DNA from: Flavobacterium macacae
GTDB taxonomy: Bacteria; Bacteroidota; Bacteroidia; Flavobacteriales; Flavobacteriaceae
DNA length: 64,000 bases
Direction: 5' to 3'
Assembly (NCBI RefSeq): GCF_003865365.1
Contig: NZ_RQVR01000007.1
Coordinates: forward strand, 1-64,000
In this document: piece after piece, positions 10,001-17,675 of the stretch
Numbering within the stretch: the stretch's first letter is position 1
Layout: each line of letters starts with the position of its first letter
Program-made: the position numbers and the translations under genes
Notes under the pieces: model-generated
Told to the model about the DNA's origin: nothing
The model's database searches: none
Seen by the model: only the letters and a program-made list of their open reading frames with translations

Positions 10001-10436
10001 CATTTCGGAAAATTATGCCAGCAAAAATTTTGAATTAAACGGCTATCAATTGGCTCCAAAAATATCTTACTTGTTTTCAAGAAATGCAAGCTGGGATTTA
10101 TTTTATGAATACCAAGACAAGAAAAACCAGATTAATGATCTGGAAACGTTGCAACAGCATCGCTTCGGAACGTCTTTTACTTACAATTCAGAAGCAAAAT
10201 TAACTATGAACGGCGAATTTTCGTTATACCAAAATGATTTTGCAGGAGATGAATTGTCGCCAGTTGCGTATCAAATGCTTGAAGGTTTGCAAGCCGGACA
10301 AAATTTAACTTGGAGATTGTTAATTCAAAAAAATCTGACGCAATATCTTGATGTCAATGTGAATTACCAAGGAAGGAAAAGCGAAGAGAGCAAAACGATC
10401 CATACCGGAAGCGTTCAGTTAAGAGCGTATTTTTAA
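7029..10436 (+). CDS. Very large predicted outer-membrane beta-barrel protein, function unknown
   Basis: An 1135-residue protein with a signal peptide (about 1-19, ending GLSAQ). An early part of about 120 residues is followed by the block GSITRGITIGNNQNSVVNSN. Hundreds of residues of alternating strands rich in Tyr/Phe/Asn come next, ending in an aromatic C-terminal strand (VQLRAYF), a hallmark of barrels inserted by BamA. I recognise the GSITRGITIGNNQN-type block as recurring in large uncharacterised Bacteroidota envelope proteins, but I know no assigned function. The only Cys is none in the mature part, and no plug domain or TonB box is apparent. The gene has its own promoter and is followed by a separate lipoprotein gene. 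Confidence 0.7.
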   Translation: MFKKLLFLFLIGFVSGLSAQEIKSPYKNKKIAVSRDTIQLDSVSINKSFFRLQDALGNDIDTTFYKVDFQKSLLIFKNNFKTEDSLNVRYFAYPEYLTKEYSIYDDSRVVSNESGTGNLYKVSRDPISTFKPFDGLNTSGSITRGITIGNNQNSVVNSNLDLQITGKISDKVSLRASIQDSNIPLQEGGYSQKLDEFDQIFIELFAEKWNIRAGDLFLENRQSRFLNFNKKVQGLAANFNFGTPEKKTNIFASAALVRGQYAKSTFVGQEGNQGPYKLQGPNGELYILVISGSERVFVNGILLTRGENKDYTIDYNAGEIIFTSLFPITSEMRINVEYQYSDRNYTRFVTYAGATHEEEKWSIGGYLYSENDVKNQPLQQNLSAEQVAILKEAGDDSALMTAPSAYIDSYSENKILYRKTQISGVEIYEFSTDQEEELYNVRFTLVGANQGNYTLANSAAVGRIYQYVAPLNGIPQGNYEPIVRLVAPTKIQIATVMAKYKPSEKTLVDFEIGISNNDLNLFSSVADSDNSGVAGRIYAKQRLLSKKWEIDAFANYQFVQKEFKTIERLFTIEFDRDWNLVNPLGNQSLLISGANFNLPGKGSAKYQLEKLDFSESFSGSRHVVDGLFRFKNLMIQNSGSILKSDSDYSESMFIRNQSQARYHFNKNWVGGSFRLEDNEERLKETNQFSALSQRFHEFGAFVGRGDSTKVFVELGYLQRSNDSLVNGLIQKVNTSNSYYLKSRLLKTDKSDLSLFVNYRNLKFEDSERKNEPSLNSRLLYNDRYFDQLIQVTTAYETTSGTIPQQEFTYLKVEAGQGIYVWIDYNNNNIQELEEFEIAQFSDQAEYVRIFLPNQIFIKTHQNKFSQSVILNANQWQNEKGFKKFLSYFYNQTSFLIDRKIIRGNANFDLNPFSTSDDDLLGLNSSIRNSLFYNRGKQDHSVTLTYLRNRAKNLLSVGSQENNNRSYQFQYAHLLKKSWLFGLVGKTIESETISENYASKNFELNGYQLAPKISYLFSRNASWDLFYEYQDKKNQINDLETLQQHRFGTSFTYNSEAKLTMNGEFSLYQNDFAGDELSPVAYQMLEGLQAGQNLTWRLLIQKNLTQYLDVNVNYQGRKSEESKTIHTGSVQLRAYF

Positions 10437-10492
10437 CATAGATAATTATTAAAATATAGTATATTTGGAATCTAAATATTTAAAAACTAACA

Positions 10493-10966
10493 ATGAAAAC
10501 TAAGATATTTTTAAGTTCACTTTTGGCAGTTTCACTTTTTATGGTTTCTTGCCAGAAAAAATTACAGCCACAAGAAAGTGCTGAACCAACCGAAGCAGCT
10601 GTAATTGATGCTTCATCTCAGCAAGTACCGACTGCTCAACCAGGAGCAATGCCATCTGAAGCGCCAGCAATTACACAACCAGGACAGCCAGGACAGCCAA
10701 CAACAACGGCTCCAGGAATGAATCCTCCACACGGAGAACCAAACCACAGATGTGATATTGCTGTTGGAGCGCCATTGAATTCGGCTCCAAGTAAAAATGC
10801 TGCACCGCAAAATCCAACGCCAGCACCATCACCAATCCAAGCGCAACCGCAAATGCAACCACAAGCTACTGCACCAGCAGGAGTAACGGCTCCGGGGATG
10901 AATCCGCCACACGGTCAACCAGGACATAAATGTGAGGTTGCTGTAGGAGCGCCGCTTCCAAAATAA
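10493..10966 (+). CDS. Lipoprotein with two PPHGxPxHxC motif repeats
   Basis: A 157-residue lipoprotein with a clear lipobox (LFMVSC, Cys20). The mature part is rich in Pro, Gln and Ala, resembling a flexible tether. It contains two copies of a 24-residue module, TAPGMNPPHG(E/Q)P(N/G)H(R/K)C followed by AVGAPL, one in the middle and one at the C-terminus. Each module has two His and one Cys that could bind a metal ion or haem. I know related modules from Bacteroidota hypothetical proteins but no defined function. It is probably transcribed alone, and a terminator follows within 20 bases. Confidence 0.75.
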   Translation: MKTKIFLSSLLAVSLFMVSCQKKLQPQESAEPTEAAVIDASSQQVPTAQPGAMPSEAPAITQPGQPGQPTTTAPGMNPPHGEPNHRCDIAVGAPLNSAPSKNAAPQNPTPAPSPIQAQPQMQPQATAPAGVTAPGMNPPHGQPGHKCEVAVGAPLPK

Positions 10967-10984
10967 TTTTTACAGTTTAAAAAT

Positions 10985-11018
10985 AAAAAAGAGCAATTAC
11001 ATTAGTAGTTGCTCTTTT
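10985..11018 (+). terminator. Terminator after the PPHG-repeat lipoprotein
   Basis: GAGCAATTAC (10991-11000) pairs with GTAGTTGCTC (11005-11014) with one G-U pair, flanked by A6 and T4. Confidence 0.85.
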
Positions 11019-11100
11019 GTTATTAGCATTCATTATAAAATTAAAATCATTTTATCCATTCTGGTGCTTCGCCCAAATACTTCCAGTTTTTTCTTTAAAC

Positions 11101-11143
11101 TTCGCCGATGAAATTAATTTGATCAAAAAATTTCATCGGCGAA
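11101..11143. repeat. 15-bp perfect inverted repeat downstream of the DUF6268-like gene
   Basis: TTCGCCGATGAAATT (11101-11115) and its exact complement (11129-11143) enclose a 13-base loop. It lies just beyond the stop codon of the minus-strand gene but has no clean T-run on either side, so it is an atypical terminator or an RNA-stability hairpin. Confidence 0.6.
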
Positions 11144-11152
11144 ATGGCTTAA

Positions 11153-12154
11153 TTATTTCTTTTTCTTAAAACTTGGATTAAATGAAAAACCTAGGATAAA
11201 ATAGCCCGTTCCGTCTTGATTGTTGGAATAAATATAGTCGTTTGTGTTTTCGCCTCTTTCTGAAACTCTAGAATTGAAAACCGTCGCCAATCCGGCTCTA
11301 AAACTACCAATAATTGAAGGGCTGAAACTGTGTTCGTACTTCAAGCCACTGTTGATTTCGATCGTTCGGTAATCGTATACTTTTGCAAAACCCGATTGGT
11401 TGACATAGGTGTAAAATCCGTTAGTGTTCAACTCACTTCCTAAAGAAAGCCTGCCATCTTTGAACAAATCTCTTTTAAACATCAAACGCTGTGGTAAAAT
11501 AAAATCCATTGTCCAAGGCGAATCTTTAAAGCGGTGTTCCCACATAAAAGTTGGCGTAGCAGGAACCGGAGATGTTGGATCAACCAGCACAATCAAACCC
11601 AGTCCAATTGTGGTTCTTTCTGTTTTCTTTAAAATAACTGTCGCTCCAAAAAAACCTTTGATTCTTTCGGCGTCTTTTTCAGTTCCATCCACAATTAAAC
11701 TGGCATTGTAAATAAAAGGCTTGTTGAATAATTTCGAAAAATAGGTAAAACTCAACGCTCCAGATAAATAGTGATAATTGTATTTTTTATCATAAAGCGG
11801 GATTGAATTATCGACACGATTGGCCACATCATTTACTTCAAAAGCTTCGTATCTGTAACGCAATGAAGTGGTAATGTTCCATTTTGGCTTCATAATTATC
11901 GGAAGATTGGCACTCGCGCTAAAACGATAATGGTTTTTAATTTCGCCTTCCTCAAACGGAGCGTCAAACAATTCTGAATCAAAATCGGTTGGCAAATAGT
12001 GCTGGTATTGCACATCAAAAAGGCGTGCTGACGGGAAACGATTTGTCACTGCTTTTCTAGTGTTTTCTTTCAGTTTTTGGTCTTCTTCTTTTTCTTCTTG
12101 GGCATTTGTAATCGTGCATATAAAAGCGGTTAAAAGCAGAAACTTTAATTTCAT
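11153..12154 (-). CDS. Predicted outer membrane beta-barrel protein (DUF6268-like)
   Basis: A 333-residue protein with a signal peptide (about 1-18, ending TNAQ). A short charged segment follows (EEKEEDQKLKENTRKA), then alternating strands with aromatic girdles such as HYRFSASANLPIIMKP and WTMDFILPQRLMFKRD, consistent with a 10-14 strand barrel. The layout resembles DUF6268 family proteins; I am not certain of that label. No enzymatic motif is visible. The gene is on the same strand as the cys operon but 260 bases beyond its last gene, so it probably has its own promoter. Confidence 0.65.
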   Translation of the reverse strand: MKLKFLLLTAFICTITNAQEEKEEDQKLKENTRKAVTNRFPSARLFDVQYQHYLPTDFDSELFDAPFEEGEIKNHYRFSASANLPIIMKPKWNITTSLRYRYEAFEVNDVANRVDNSIPLYDKKYNYHYLSGALSFTYFSKLFNKPFIYNASLIVDGTEKDAERIKGFFGATVILKKTERTTIGLGLIVLVDPTSPVPATPTFMWEHRFKDSPWTMDFILPQRLMFKRDLFKDGRLSLGSELNTNGFYTYVNQSGFAKVYDYRTIEINSGLKYEHSFSPSIIGSFRAGLATVFNSRVSERGENTNDYIYSNNQDGTGYFILGFSFNPSFKKKK

Positions 12155-12414
12155 TGGTTGTTGATAAGGGTTATTGTTTAAATTTTATCTGGAATGTTTT
12201 TTCCTAAATATGGTTCCAAAAACTTTTTTCGGAGCACTTCACCAATCGGAATTTCGGTGGATTTTTATAAATGGTAGGGTTGCCAAAGAAATCAATGCAA
12301 CTGCTGTTGACCAGATATGATCGACATAATCTTTTTGTATACGATTCGTTTTTAAAATCTAAAGGTAAAACTTTAATTGATAATAAAGAAAATCGGTTCC
12401 TTAAATGTAATTCA

Positions 12415-13668
12415 CTAAAAAAATATTCTTTTTAAGCTGGTGATTATGATCAAAATACCAACAAATAGCATCATCGGTTTCGTCGGAATTTTATTTGCCA
12501 TAAAAGCGCCAATCGGTGCAGCAATAACGCCTCCAATAATTAATCCTAATATAACCGACCAATGTGTAAATCCAATGGTGGCGATAAAAGTAAAGGAGCT
12601 CGCCAATGCAACAAAAAACTCGGCTAAATTTACAGAGCCAATCGTGTAGCGCGGGTTTTTTCCATTGGCAATTAAAGTTGAAGAAACAATTGGTCCCCAA
12701 CCGCCACCGCCTATAGAATCTAAGAAACCACCCGCTGCCGCAAGTGGAAATAAACGTTTTACTTTTTTGCGGCTTCGCTTTTTTTGCAAGGCTTTTCGAA
12801 TGATTATAATTCCCAAAATCAAAGTATATGCTGAAACAATTGGCATAATGTATTGGTTGTAATCTTCCAAGCTTGTCAATAAATAAGCGCCCAAAATGGC
12901 TCCGATAACACCCGGAATTAGCAGGTTTTTAAATAGTTTTGAGTTTACATTTCCAAATTTCAAATGCATTAATCCCGAAACGCCGCTGGTAAAGACTTCA
13001 GAAGCGTGGACGCTTGCGCTCGAAACGGCAGGACTCATCCCAAAGGACAGAAGAAAACTTGTGGCAGTAACACCATAAGCCATCCCTAAAGCACCATCGA
13101 TCAATTGTGCCACAAATCCGGCAAGGATGAAAAGAAGGATATTTTCGTCTAAGTTATCTAAAACGCTGGTTCCCATTCTTCCAATTTCTTCCGGAGAAAT
13201 AAAGCGCCCCAAGAAATAGGCGGTGAGAAGCAAAGCCGGAATGCTCAAACCATAAATCCAAAACCGGATGTTGCTGATTTTTAAGCGTCCCGTTTTTTCT
13301 ACATAAGGTTCTGTCAAAGAAAAGTCGCTTAATTGCGGTTTTCCTGCCAAATAAACCGGCAGTTTTTTTTGCTTTGCGATTTCTCGTAGGGCTAGATTTT
13401 CAGCATCAGAATCTAAAGCAAGAATCACGAAATCGACTTCGTCTAAATCGTTTATGGTAAAAGATTTGTTGCTGGTTTTTATATGCGGAAATTTCCCCAA
13501 CACTTTTGAAAGCGATGGGGAAATTTTATCTGAAAGTAATGTTATTGACGCTTTTGGATACAATTTTAAAACCATTTCGGTTTTTTTCAGTGCCATTTTT
13601 CCGCCACCAACAATTAAAAATCGAGCCACTTCTGCCTTCAAAAAGACCGGAAATACAGTTTCACTCAT
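12415..13668 (-). CDS. Fusion of siroheme-synthase-like (CysG N-terminal) domain with TauE/SafE permease
   Basis: A 417-residue protein. Residues 1-125 read as the NAD-binding domain of precorrin-2 dehydrogenase/siroheme synthase (start FPVFLKAEVARFLIVGGGKMALKK, a dinucleotide-binding loop, then LDEVDFVILALDS). Residues ~133-417 form about eight membrane segments of the TauE/SafE (TSUP) sulfite/sulfonate permease family, with the duplicated motifs LIDGALGMAYGV and FLDSIGGGGWGP. It is the last gene of the cys operon, 48 bases after cysK, which links it to sulfur anions. Plausible roles are sulfate/sulfite movement coupled to sensing of, or reaction with, a tetrapyrrole or NAD. The C-terminal siroheme synthase dimerisation part is absent, so catalysis is doubtful. 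Confidence 0.85.
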   Translation of the reverse strand: MSETVFPVFLKAEVARFLIVGGGKMALKKTEMVLKLYPKASITLLSDKISPSLSKVLGKFPHIKTSNKSFTINDLDEVDFVILALDSDAENLALREIAKQKKLPVYLAGKPQLSDFSLTEPYVEKTGRLKISNIRFWIYGLSIPALLLTAYFLGRFISPEEIGRMGTSVLDNLDENILLFILAGFVAQLIDGALGMAYGVTATSFLLSFGMSPAVSSASVHASEVFTSGVSGLMHLKFGNVNSKLFKNLLIPGVIGAILGAYLLTSLEDYNQYIMPIVSAYTLILGIIIIRKALQKKRSRKKVKRLFPLAAAGGFLDSIGGGGWGPIVSSTLIANGKNPRYTIGSVNLAEFFVALASSFTFIATIGFTHWSVILGLIIGGVIAAPIGAFMANKIPTKPMMLFVGILIIITSLKRIFF

Positions 13669-13716
13669 TAGTATGTTTTAGTTCTGAATGCATAGAACTT
13701 TTAGGTGAAAAATAAT

Positions 13717-14628
13717 TTAAAAAAGACCTTCGGTAGAAAGATAACGTTCGCCCGTATCGTAATTGAAAGTCAAAATAATAGCGTCGTCTGGCAATGTGGC
13801 CGCTTTCTTTGCTACAGCGGCAAGTGAAGCTCCCGTTGAAATTCCAACCAGAATACCTTCTTGATTGGCACTTTTTCGAGCATATTCAAAAGCTTCTTCT
13901 TTGCTGATTTGAATGACTTCGTCAATGGCGTTTGAATGATAATTTGCTGGGATAAATCCGGCACCAATTCCTTGAATCGGATGCGGTGCAGGAGAACCGC
14001 CACTTAAAACCGGAGACAATTCTGGCTCCACAGCAATCACTTTCAGGTTTGGATATTTTTCTTTTAAAACTTCAGCTACGCCCGTGATGTGACCGCCCGT
14101 TCCCACGCCTGTAATCACATAATCCAATCCTTCAGGGAAATCCGCAAGAATTTCTTGAGCGGTTGTTTTTTTATGAACTTCAATATTCGCAGGATTTTCA
14201 AATTGTTTTGGCGACCACGCTTTTGGGTTTTCTGCAGTCAATTCTGCCGCTCTTTCGATGGCACCTTTCATTCCTTTTTCACGAGGCGTCAATTCAAATT
14301 CAGCTCCATAAATTTCCATCAGTTTTCTGCGTTCGACAGACATTGATTCTGGCATTACCAAAATCACTTTGTACCCTTTTACAGCGCCAACCAAAGCCAA
14401 ACCAATTCCAGTATTTCCAGATGTTGGCTCAATGATTACGCTATCTGGCGACAATAATCCTTTTGCTTCAGCATCTTCAATCATTGCCAAAGCAATGCGG
14501 TCTTTGATGCTGTTTCCTGGATTGTTTCGTTCTAGTTTGATCCAGATATTTTTATTGTCTCCGAATAATTTATTGATTTTTACCACAGGTGTTTTTCCGA
14601 TGGTTTCTAAAATGTTCTGTGCTTTCAT
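13717..14628 (-). CDS. cysK: Cysteine synthase (O-acetylserine sulfhydrylase)
   Basis: Makes cysteine from O-acetylserine and sulfide with pyridoxal phosphate. The 303 residues are standard for CysK. The PLP lysine lies in [12 protein letters not shown] (Lys42); the phosphate/substrate loop is [12 protein letters not shown] and the glycine loop [10 protein letters not shown] is present. It ends with the usual SGERY-like pattern (DTGERYLS). It sits fifth in the cys operon, 29 bases after serine acetyltransferase, its pathway and complex partner. CysM (isozyme B) cannot be strictly excluded, but the sequence reads closer to CysK. Confidence 0.95.
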   Translation of the reverse strand: MKAQNILETIGKTPVVKINKLFGDNKNIWIKLERNNPGNSIKDRIALAMIEDAEAKGLLSPDSVIIEPTSGNTGIGLALVGAVKGYKVILVMPESMSVERRKLMEIYGAEFELTPREKGMKGAIERAAELTAENPKAWSPKQFENPANIEVHKKTTAQEILADFPEGLDYVITGVGTGGHITGVAEVLKEKYPNLKVIAVEPELSPVLSGGSPAPHPIQGIGAGFIPANYHSNAIDEVIQISKEEAFEYARKSANQEGILVGISTGASLAAVAKKAATLPDDAIILTFNYDTGERYLSTEGLF

Positions 14629-14657
14629 AATTTTTAAATATTAAATTAAGAATTCGT

Positions 14658-15479
14658 TTATATACTAAAATTCAAAGCTTCCGGAAAAACCGTCTTGCTT
14701 TTTATGATGATTTCGCTTTTATGAAAAACCAATGATTCTGCCGGAATAGAGTTGGTGATCCAAACATTTCCTCCGATAACGGCGCCTTTTCCGATAGTCG
14801 TGTTGCCCCCTAAAATGGTAGCATTCGAATAAATGATCACGTCATTTTCAATCGTAGGATGGCGTTTTTTTTCCGCTTTGTCTTTGCTGACACTTAAAGC
14901 GCCAAGCGTTACGCCTTGATACACTTTCACATCGTTGCCGATAATTGTGGTTTCGCCAATGACAACGCCGGTTCCGTGGTCGATGAAAAAACGTTCGCCA
15001 ATTTTAGCACCGGGATGAATGTCGATTCCGGTTTTGCTGTGCGCAAATTCTGAAATCAATCTTGATAAAATCAGGGCTTTTTGTTTCCATAATTTGTGCG
15101 AAATTCGATAAACCGTTATGGCAAAAAATCCGGGATAAGCCAGCAAAACTTCGTTGCGGGATTTTGCTGCGGGATCAAATTCCAAAATCGCTTTTAAATC
15201 GTCAGAAAGCAATTTGTGTATGGCATTTATAGTTTCAAAAAAATCTTCTGAAATTTGAGATGCCTTGTCAGAAGAAATTGAGGATTCTTCCAGCAAAGTT
15301 TTCAAAAGCAGTTTCAGTTCGTTTTCTTTTTCTTCAAAAAACGTGTAATTCACATATTCCTTTTCGCTACAGAAAAGCCAATTTGACAATTCATTAATCC
15401 AATATTTTGCTTCTTTTCTGTTTAAGAAAATTCGCTTTTGATGGAAATTTGCTTGGTAAAGTGATTTGTTTTTTGACAT
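14658..15479 (-). CDS. cysE: Serine O-acetyltransferase
   Basis: Forms O-acetylserine, the carbon acceptor for sulfide. The protein has 273 residues: an N-terminal helical region (1-150), then the left-handed beta-helix hexapeptide repeats (HPGAKIGERFFIDHGTGVVIG... and AIGGNVWITNSIP-like). The active-site His lies in IDHGTGVVIGET. It lacks the typical short C-terminal tail ending in Ile that is seen in the enteric enzyme; the end reads FPEALNFSI, whose terminal Ile could still contact CysK. Fourth gene of the operon, 12 bases after cysN. Confidence 0.94.
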   Translation of the reverse strand: MSKNKSLYQANFHQKRIFLNRKEAKYWINELSNWLFCSEKEYVNYTFFEEKENELKLLLKTLLEESSISSDKASQISEDFFETINAIHKLLSDDLKAILEFDPAAKSRNEVLLAYPGFFAITVYRISHKLWKQKALILSRLISEFAHSKTGIDIHPGAKIGERFFIDHGTGVVIGETTIIGNDVKVYQGVTLGALSVSKDKAEKKRHPTIENDVIIYSNATILGGNTTIGKGAVIGGNVWITNSIPAESLVFHKSEIIIKSKTVFPEALNFSI

Positions 15480-15491
15480 AATTGAAACCGA

Positions 15492-16730
15492 TTAATTTTC
15501 TAAAAACATTAAAGCACCAACGGTATTAAAACTTGTTTCGTCAATAAGGATTGCGTTTCCAGTCTTGTCATTATCTACAAAAGAATCAAAGAAAAGTGGC
15601 TGATTGGTGCGGATTGAAATCTGTGCAATATCGTTTAATTTGATATCTTCGGCAGGCGTAAATTCCCAATCGTTGACGTTCCATTTTTGGTTGATGGCTT
15701 GCACCTTTACGCGGACATTTCTAAAACGATGCTGTAAAATATAGGTTTTCCCCAATTGCAATGGCGCATTATCCAGCCAAGAAACCCAAGTGTTGATTTG
15801 ATTCGATTCTTTCGGAAGCTCGTCAAATTTCACAACGGTGTCGCCACGGCTGATGTCAATATTGTCTTCAAAATGCAACACGACATTTTCGCCCGCTTTT
15901 ACTTCTGAAACCGATTCTAAATTTATTTCAATCTTCACGATCGAAGTTTCGATATTCGCAGGAAGGATTTTTACTTTGTCGCCTACGTTGTATTTGCCAC
16001 TCAAAACCAATCCGGCGTAACCTCTGTAATCGTGGTTTTCTTCATCTTTTGGACGAATAACCCACTGCACTTGAAATCTTGAAGCGAGATTTATGTTGCT
16101 TTTTGGTTCAATTTCTTCCAAAGTTTCTAAAAGCGCTTTTCCAGAATACCAAGGTGTTTGCGAAGATTTTGCTACGATATTATCTCCGGCCAAAGCACTT
16201 ACAGGAATATAAACGATTTCGTCAAAAAGCAATTCGGTGCTAATTTTAGCAAAATCATTTTTGATATTCGTAAAAACTTCTTCGGAATAATTAATTAAAT
16301 CAATTTTATTCACGGCAATAATGGCTTTTTTGATTCCCATTAAAGAACCAATGCTGGCGTGCCTTTTGGTTTGTACTGTAATTCCTTTTCGGGCATCTAC
16401 AAGAATAATGATAAGGTCAGAATTGGAAGCTCCGGTAATCATATTTCGGGTATATTGCTCGTGGCCTGGCGCGTCGGCAATAATGAATTTTCTTTTCTTG
16501 GTAGAAAAATATTTATAAGCAACATCAATCGTAATTCCTTGTTCTCTTTCGGCTCTTAAACCGTCGGTAATTAAGGATAAATCAATGTCAACACCTTCTT
16601 GTTTGGTCTGTTTTTGCAACACGCCAAGTTGATCTGCGTGAATAGAATCGGAGTCATACAGCAATCTTCCGATCAAGGTGCTTTTTCCGTCATCAACATT
16701 TCCTGCTGTAATAAATCGTAATGTTTTCAT
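15492..16730 (-). CDS. cysN: Sulfate adenylyltransferase GTPase subunit
   Basis: The GTP-hydrolysing subunit of ATP sulfurylase, which drives formation of adenylyl sulfate (APS) together with CysD. The 412 residues include GTPase motifs G1 GNVDDGKSTLIGRLL, G3 DAPGHEQYTRNM and G4 NKIDL, then two EF-Tu-like beta barrels. There is no C-terminal APS kinase domain (the fused form would be over 600 residues) and no cysC in the window. That agrees with the APS-type reductase encoded by cysH. Third gene of the operon, 18 bases after cysD. Confidence 0.96.
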   Translation of the reverse strand: MKTLRFITAGNVDDGKSTLIGRLLYDSDSIHADQLGVLQKQTKQEGVDIDLSLITDGLRAEREQGITIDVAYKYFSTKKRKFIIADAPGHEQYTRNMITGASNSDLIIILVDARKGITVQTKRHASIGSLMGIKKAIIAVNKIDLINYSEEVFTNIKNDFAKISTELLFDEIVYIPVSALAGDNIVAKSSQTPWYSGKALLETLEEIEPKSNINLASRFQVQWVIRPKDEENHDYRGYAGLVLSGKYNVGDKVKILPANIETSIVKIEINLESVSEVKAGENVVLHFEDNIDISRGDTVVKFDELPKESNQINTWVSWLDNAPLQLGKTYILQHRFRNVRVKVQAINQKWNVNDWEFTPAEDIKLNDIAQISIRTNQPLFFDSFVDNDKTGNAILIDETSFNTVGALMFLEN

Positions 16731-16748
16731 AGTTTTCTTGGCTTTAAA

Positions 16749-17654
16749 TTAAAAATATCCTTGTTTTTTTCGGTCTTCCATTGCGGCTTCTGAAAGTTGG
16801 TCGTCTAATCGTGTTTGACCTCTTTCACTGATTCTTGTTTGAAGAATATCTTCGATAATATCTTGAATCGTAGAAGCTTCTGACAGAACTGCAGCCGTAC
16901 AAGTCATATCCCCAACCGTTCTATATCTTACTTTTTCTACCACGACGGTATCTGATTCTAAAGGCTGAATAAATTGAGAAGTTGCCACCAATTTGTCTTG
17001 GTGAACGATGCATTCCCTTTCGTGAGAAAAGTATAAATTAGGCAATTCGATATCATATTTTTGGATGTAATTCCAAACGTCTAATTCGGTCCAATTGCTG
17101 ATTGGGAAAACACGAACGTTGTGTCCTTTCTGGGTTTTTCCGTTTAAAATATCCCACAATTCTGGGCGTTGCAATTTTGGATCCCATTGCCCAAAATCAT
17201 CTCTCACAGAAAAAATTCGTTCTTTTGCACGCGCTTTCTCTTCATCACGACGCGCGCCTCCAATGCAAGCGTCAAACTCGTTTTCTTGAATGACATCTAA
17301 CAAAGTGTAAGTCTGCAATGAATTTCTTGACGGAAAACGCCCGGCAGTTTCTTTTAAATTATATTTTTTGATGCTGTCTTCCACAGAACCAACAATTAGT
17401 TTTTCTCCGATTTTATTGGCTAAATAATCTCTGAAAGCAATGGCTTCTGGAAAATTATGACCGGTATCAATGTGTACCAAAGGAAACGGAAATTTCCCTG
17501 GGCGAAAGGCTTTTAATGCCAAATGCACCAAAACAATTGAGTCTTTTCCGCCAGAAAAAAGCAAGGCGGGTTTCTCAAATTGAGCGGCAGTTTCACGAAG
17601 AATGTAAATGGCTTCGTTTTCTAATTGGTCTAAGTAGTCTTTTGAGTTATTCAT
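16749..17654 (-). CDS. cysD: Sulfate adenylyltransferase subunit 2
   Basis: The nucleotide-transferring subunit of ATP sulfurylase. The 301 residues have the PP-loop LLFSGGKDSIVLVHL near the N-terminus, then HIDTGHNFPEA, and the family's C-terminal run beginning YRTVGDMTCTAAV. Its length and motifs are typical. Second gene of the operon, between cysH (21 bases upstream) and cysN. Confidence 0.97.
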   Translation of the reverse strand: MNNSKDYLDQLENEAIYILRETAAQFEKPALLFSGGKDSIVLVHLALKAFRPGKFPFPLVHIDTGHNFPEAIAFRDYLANKIGEKLIVGSVEDSIKKYNLKETAGRFPSRNSLQTYTLLDVIQENEFDACIGGARRDEEKARAKERIFSVRDDFGQWDPKLQRPELWDILNGKTQKGHNVRVFPISNWTELDVWNYIQKYDIELPNLYFSHERECIVHQDKLVATSQFIQPLESDTVVVEKVRYRTVGDMTCTAAVLSEASTIQDIIEDILQTRISERGQTRLDDQLSEAAMEDRKKQGYF

Positions 17655-17675
17655 TTCGTGCTTAAAATTTTAAAA

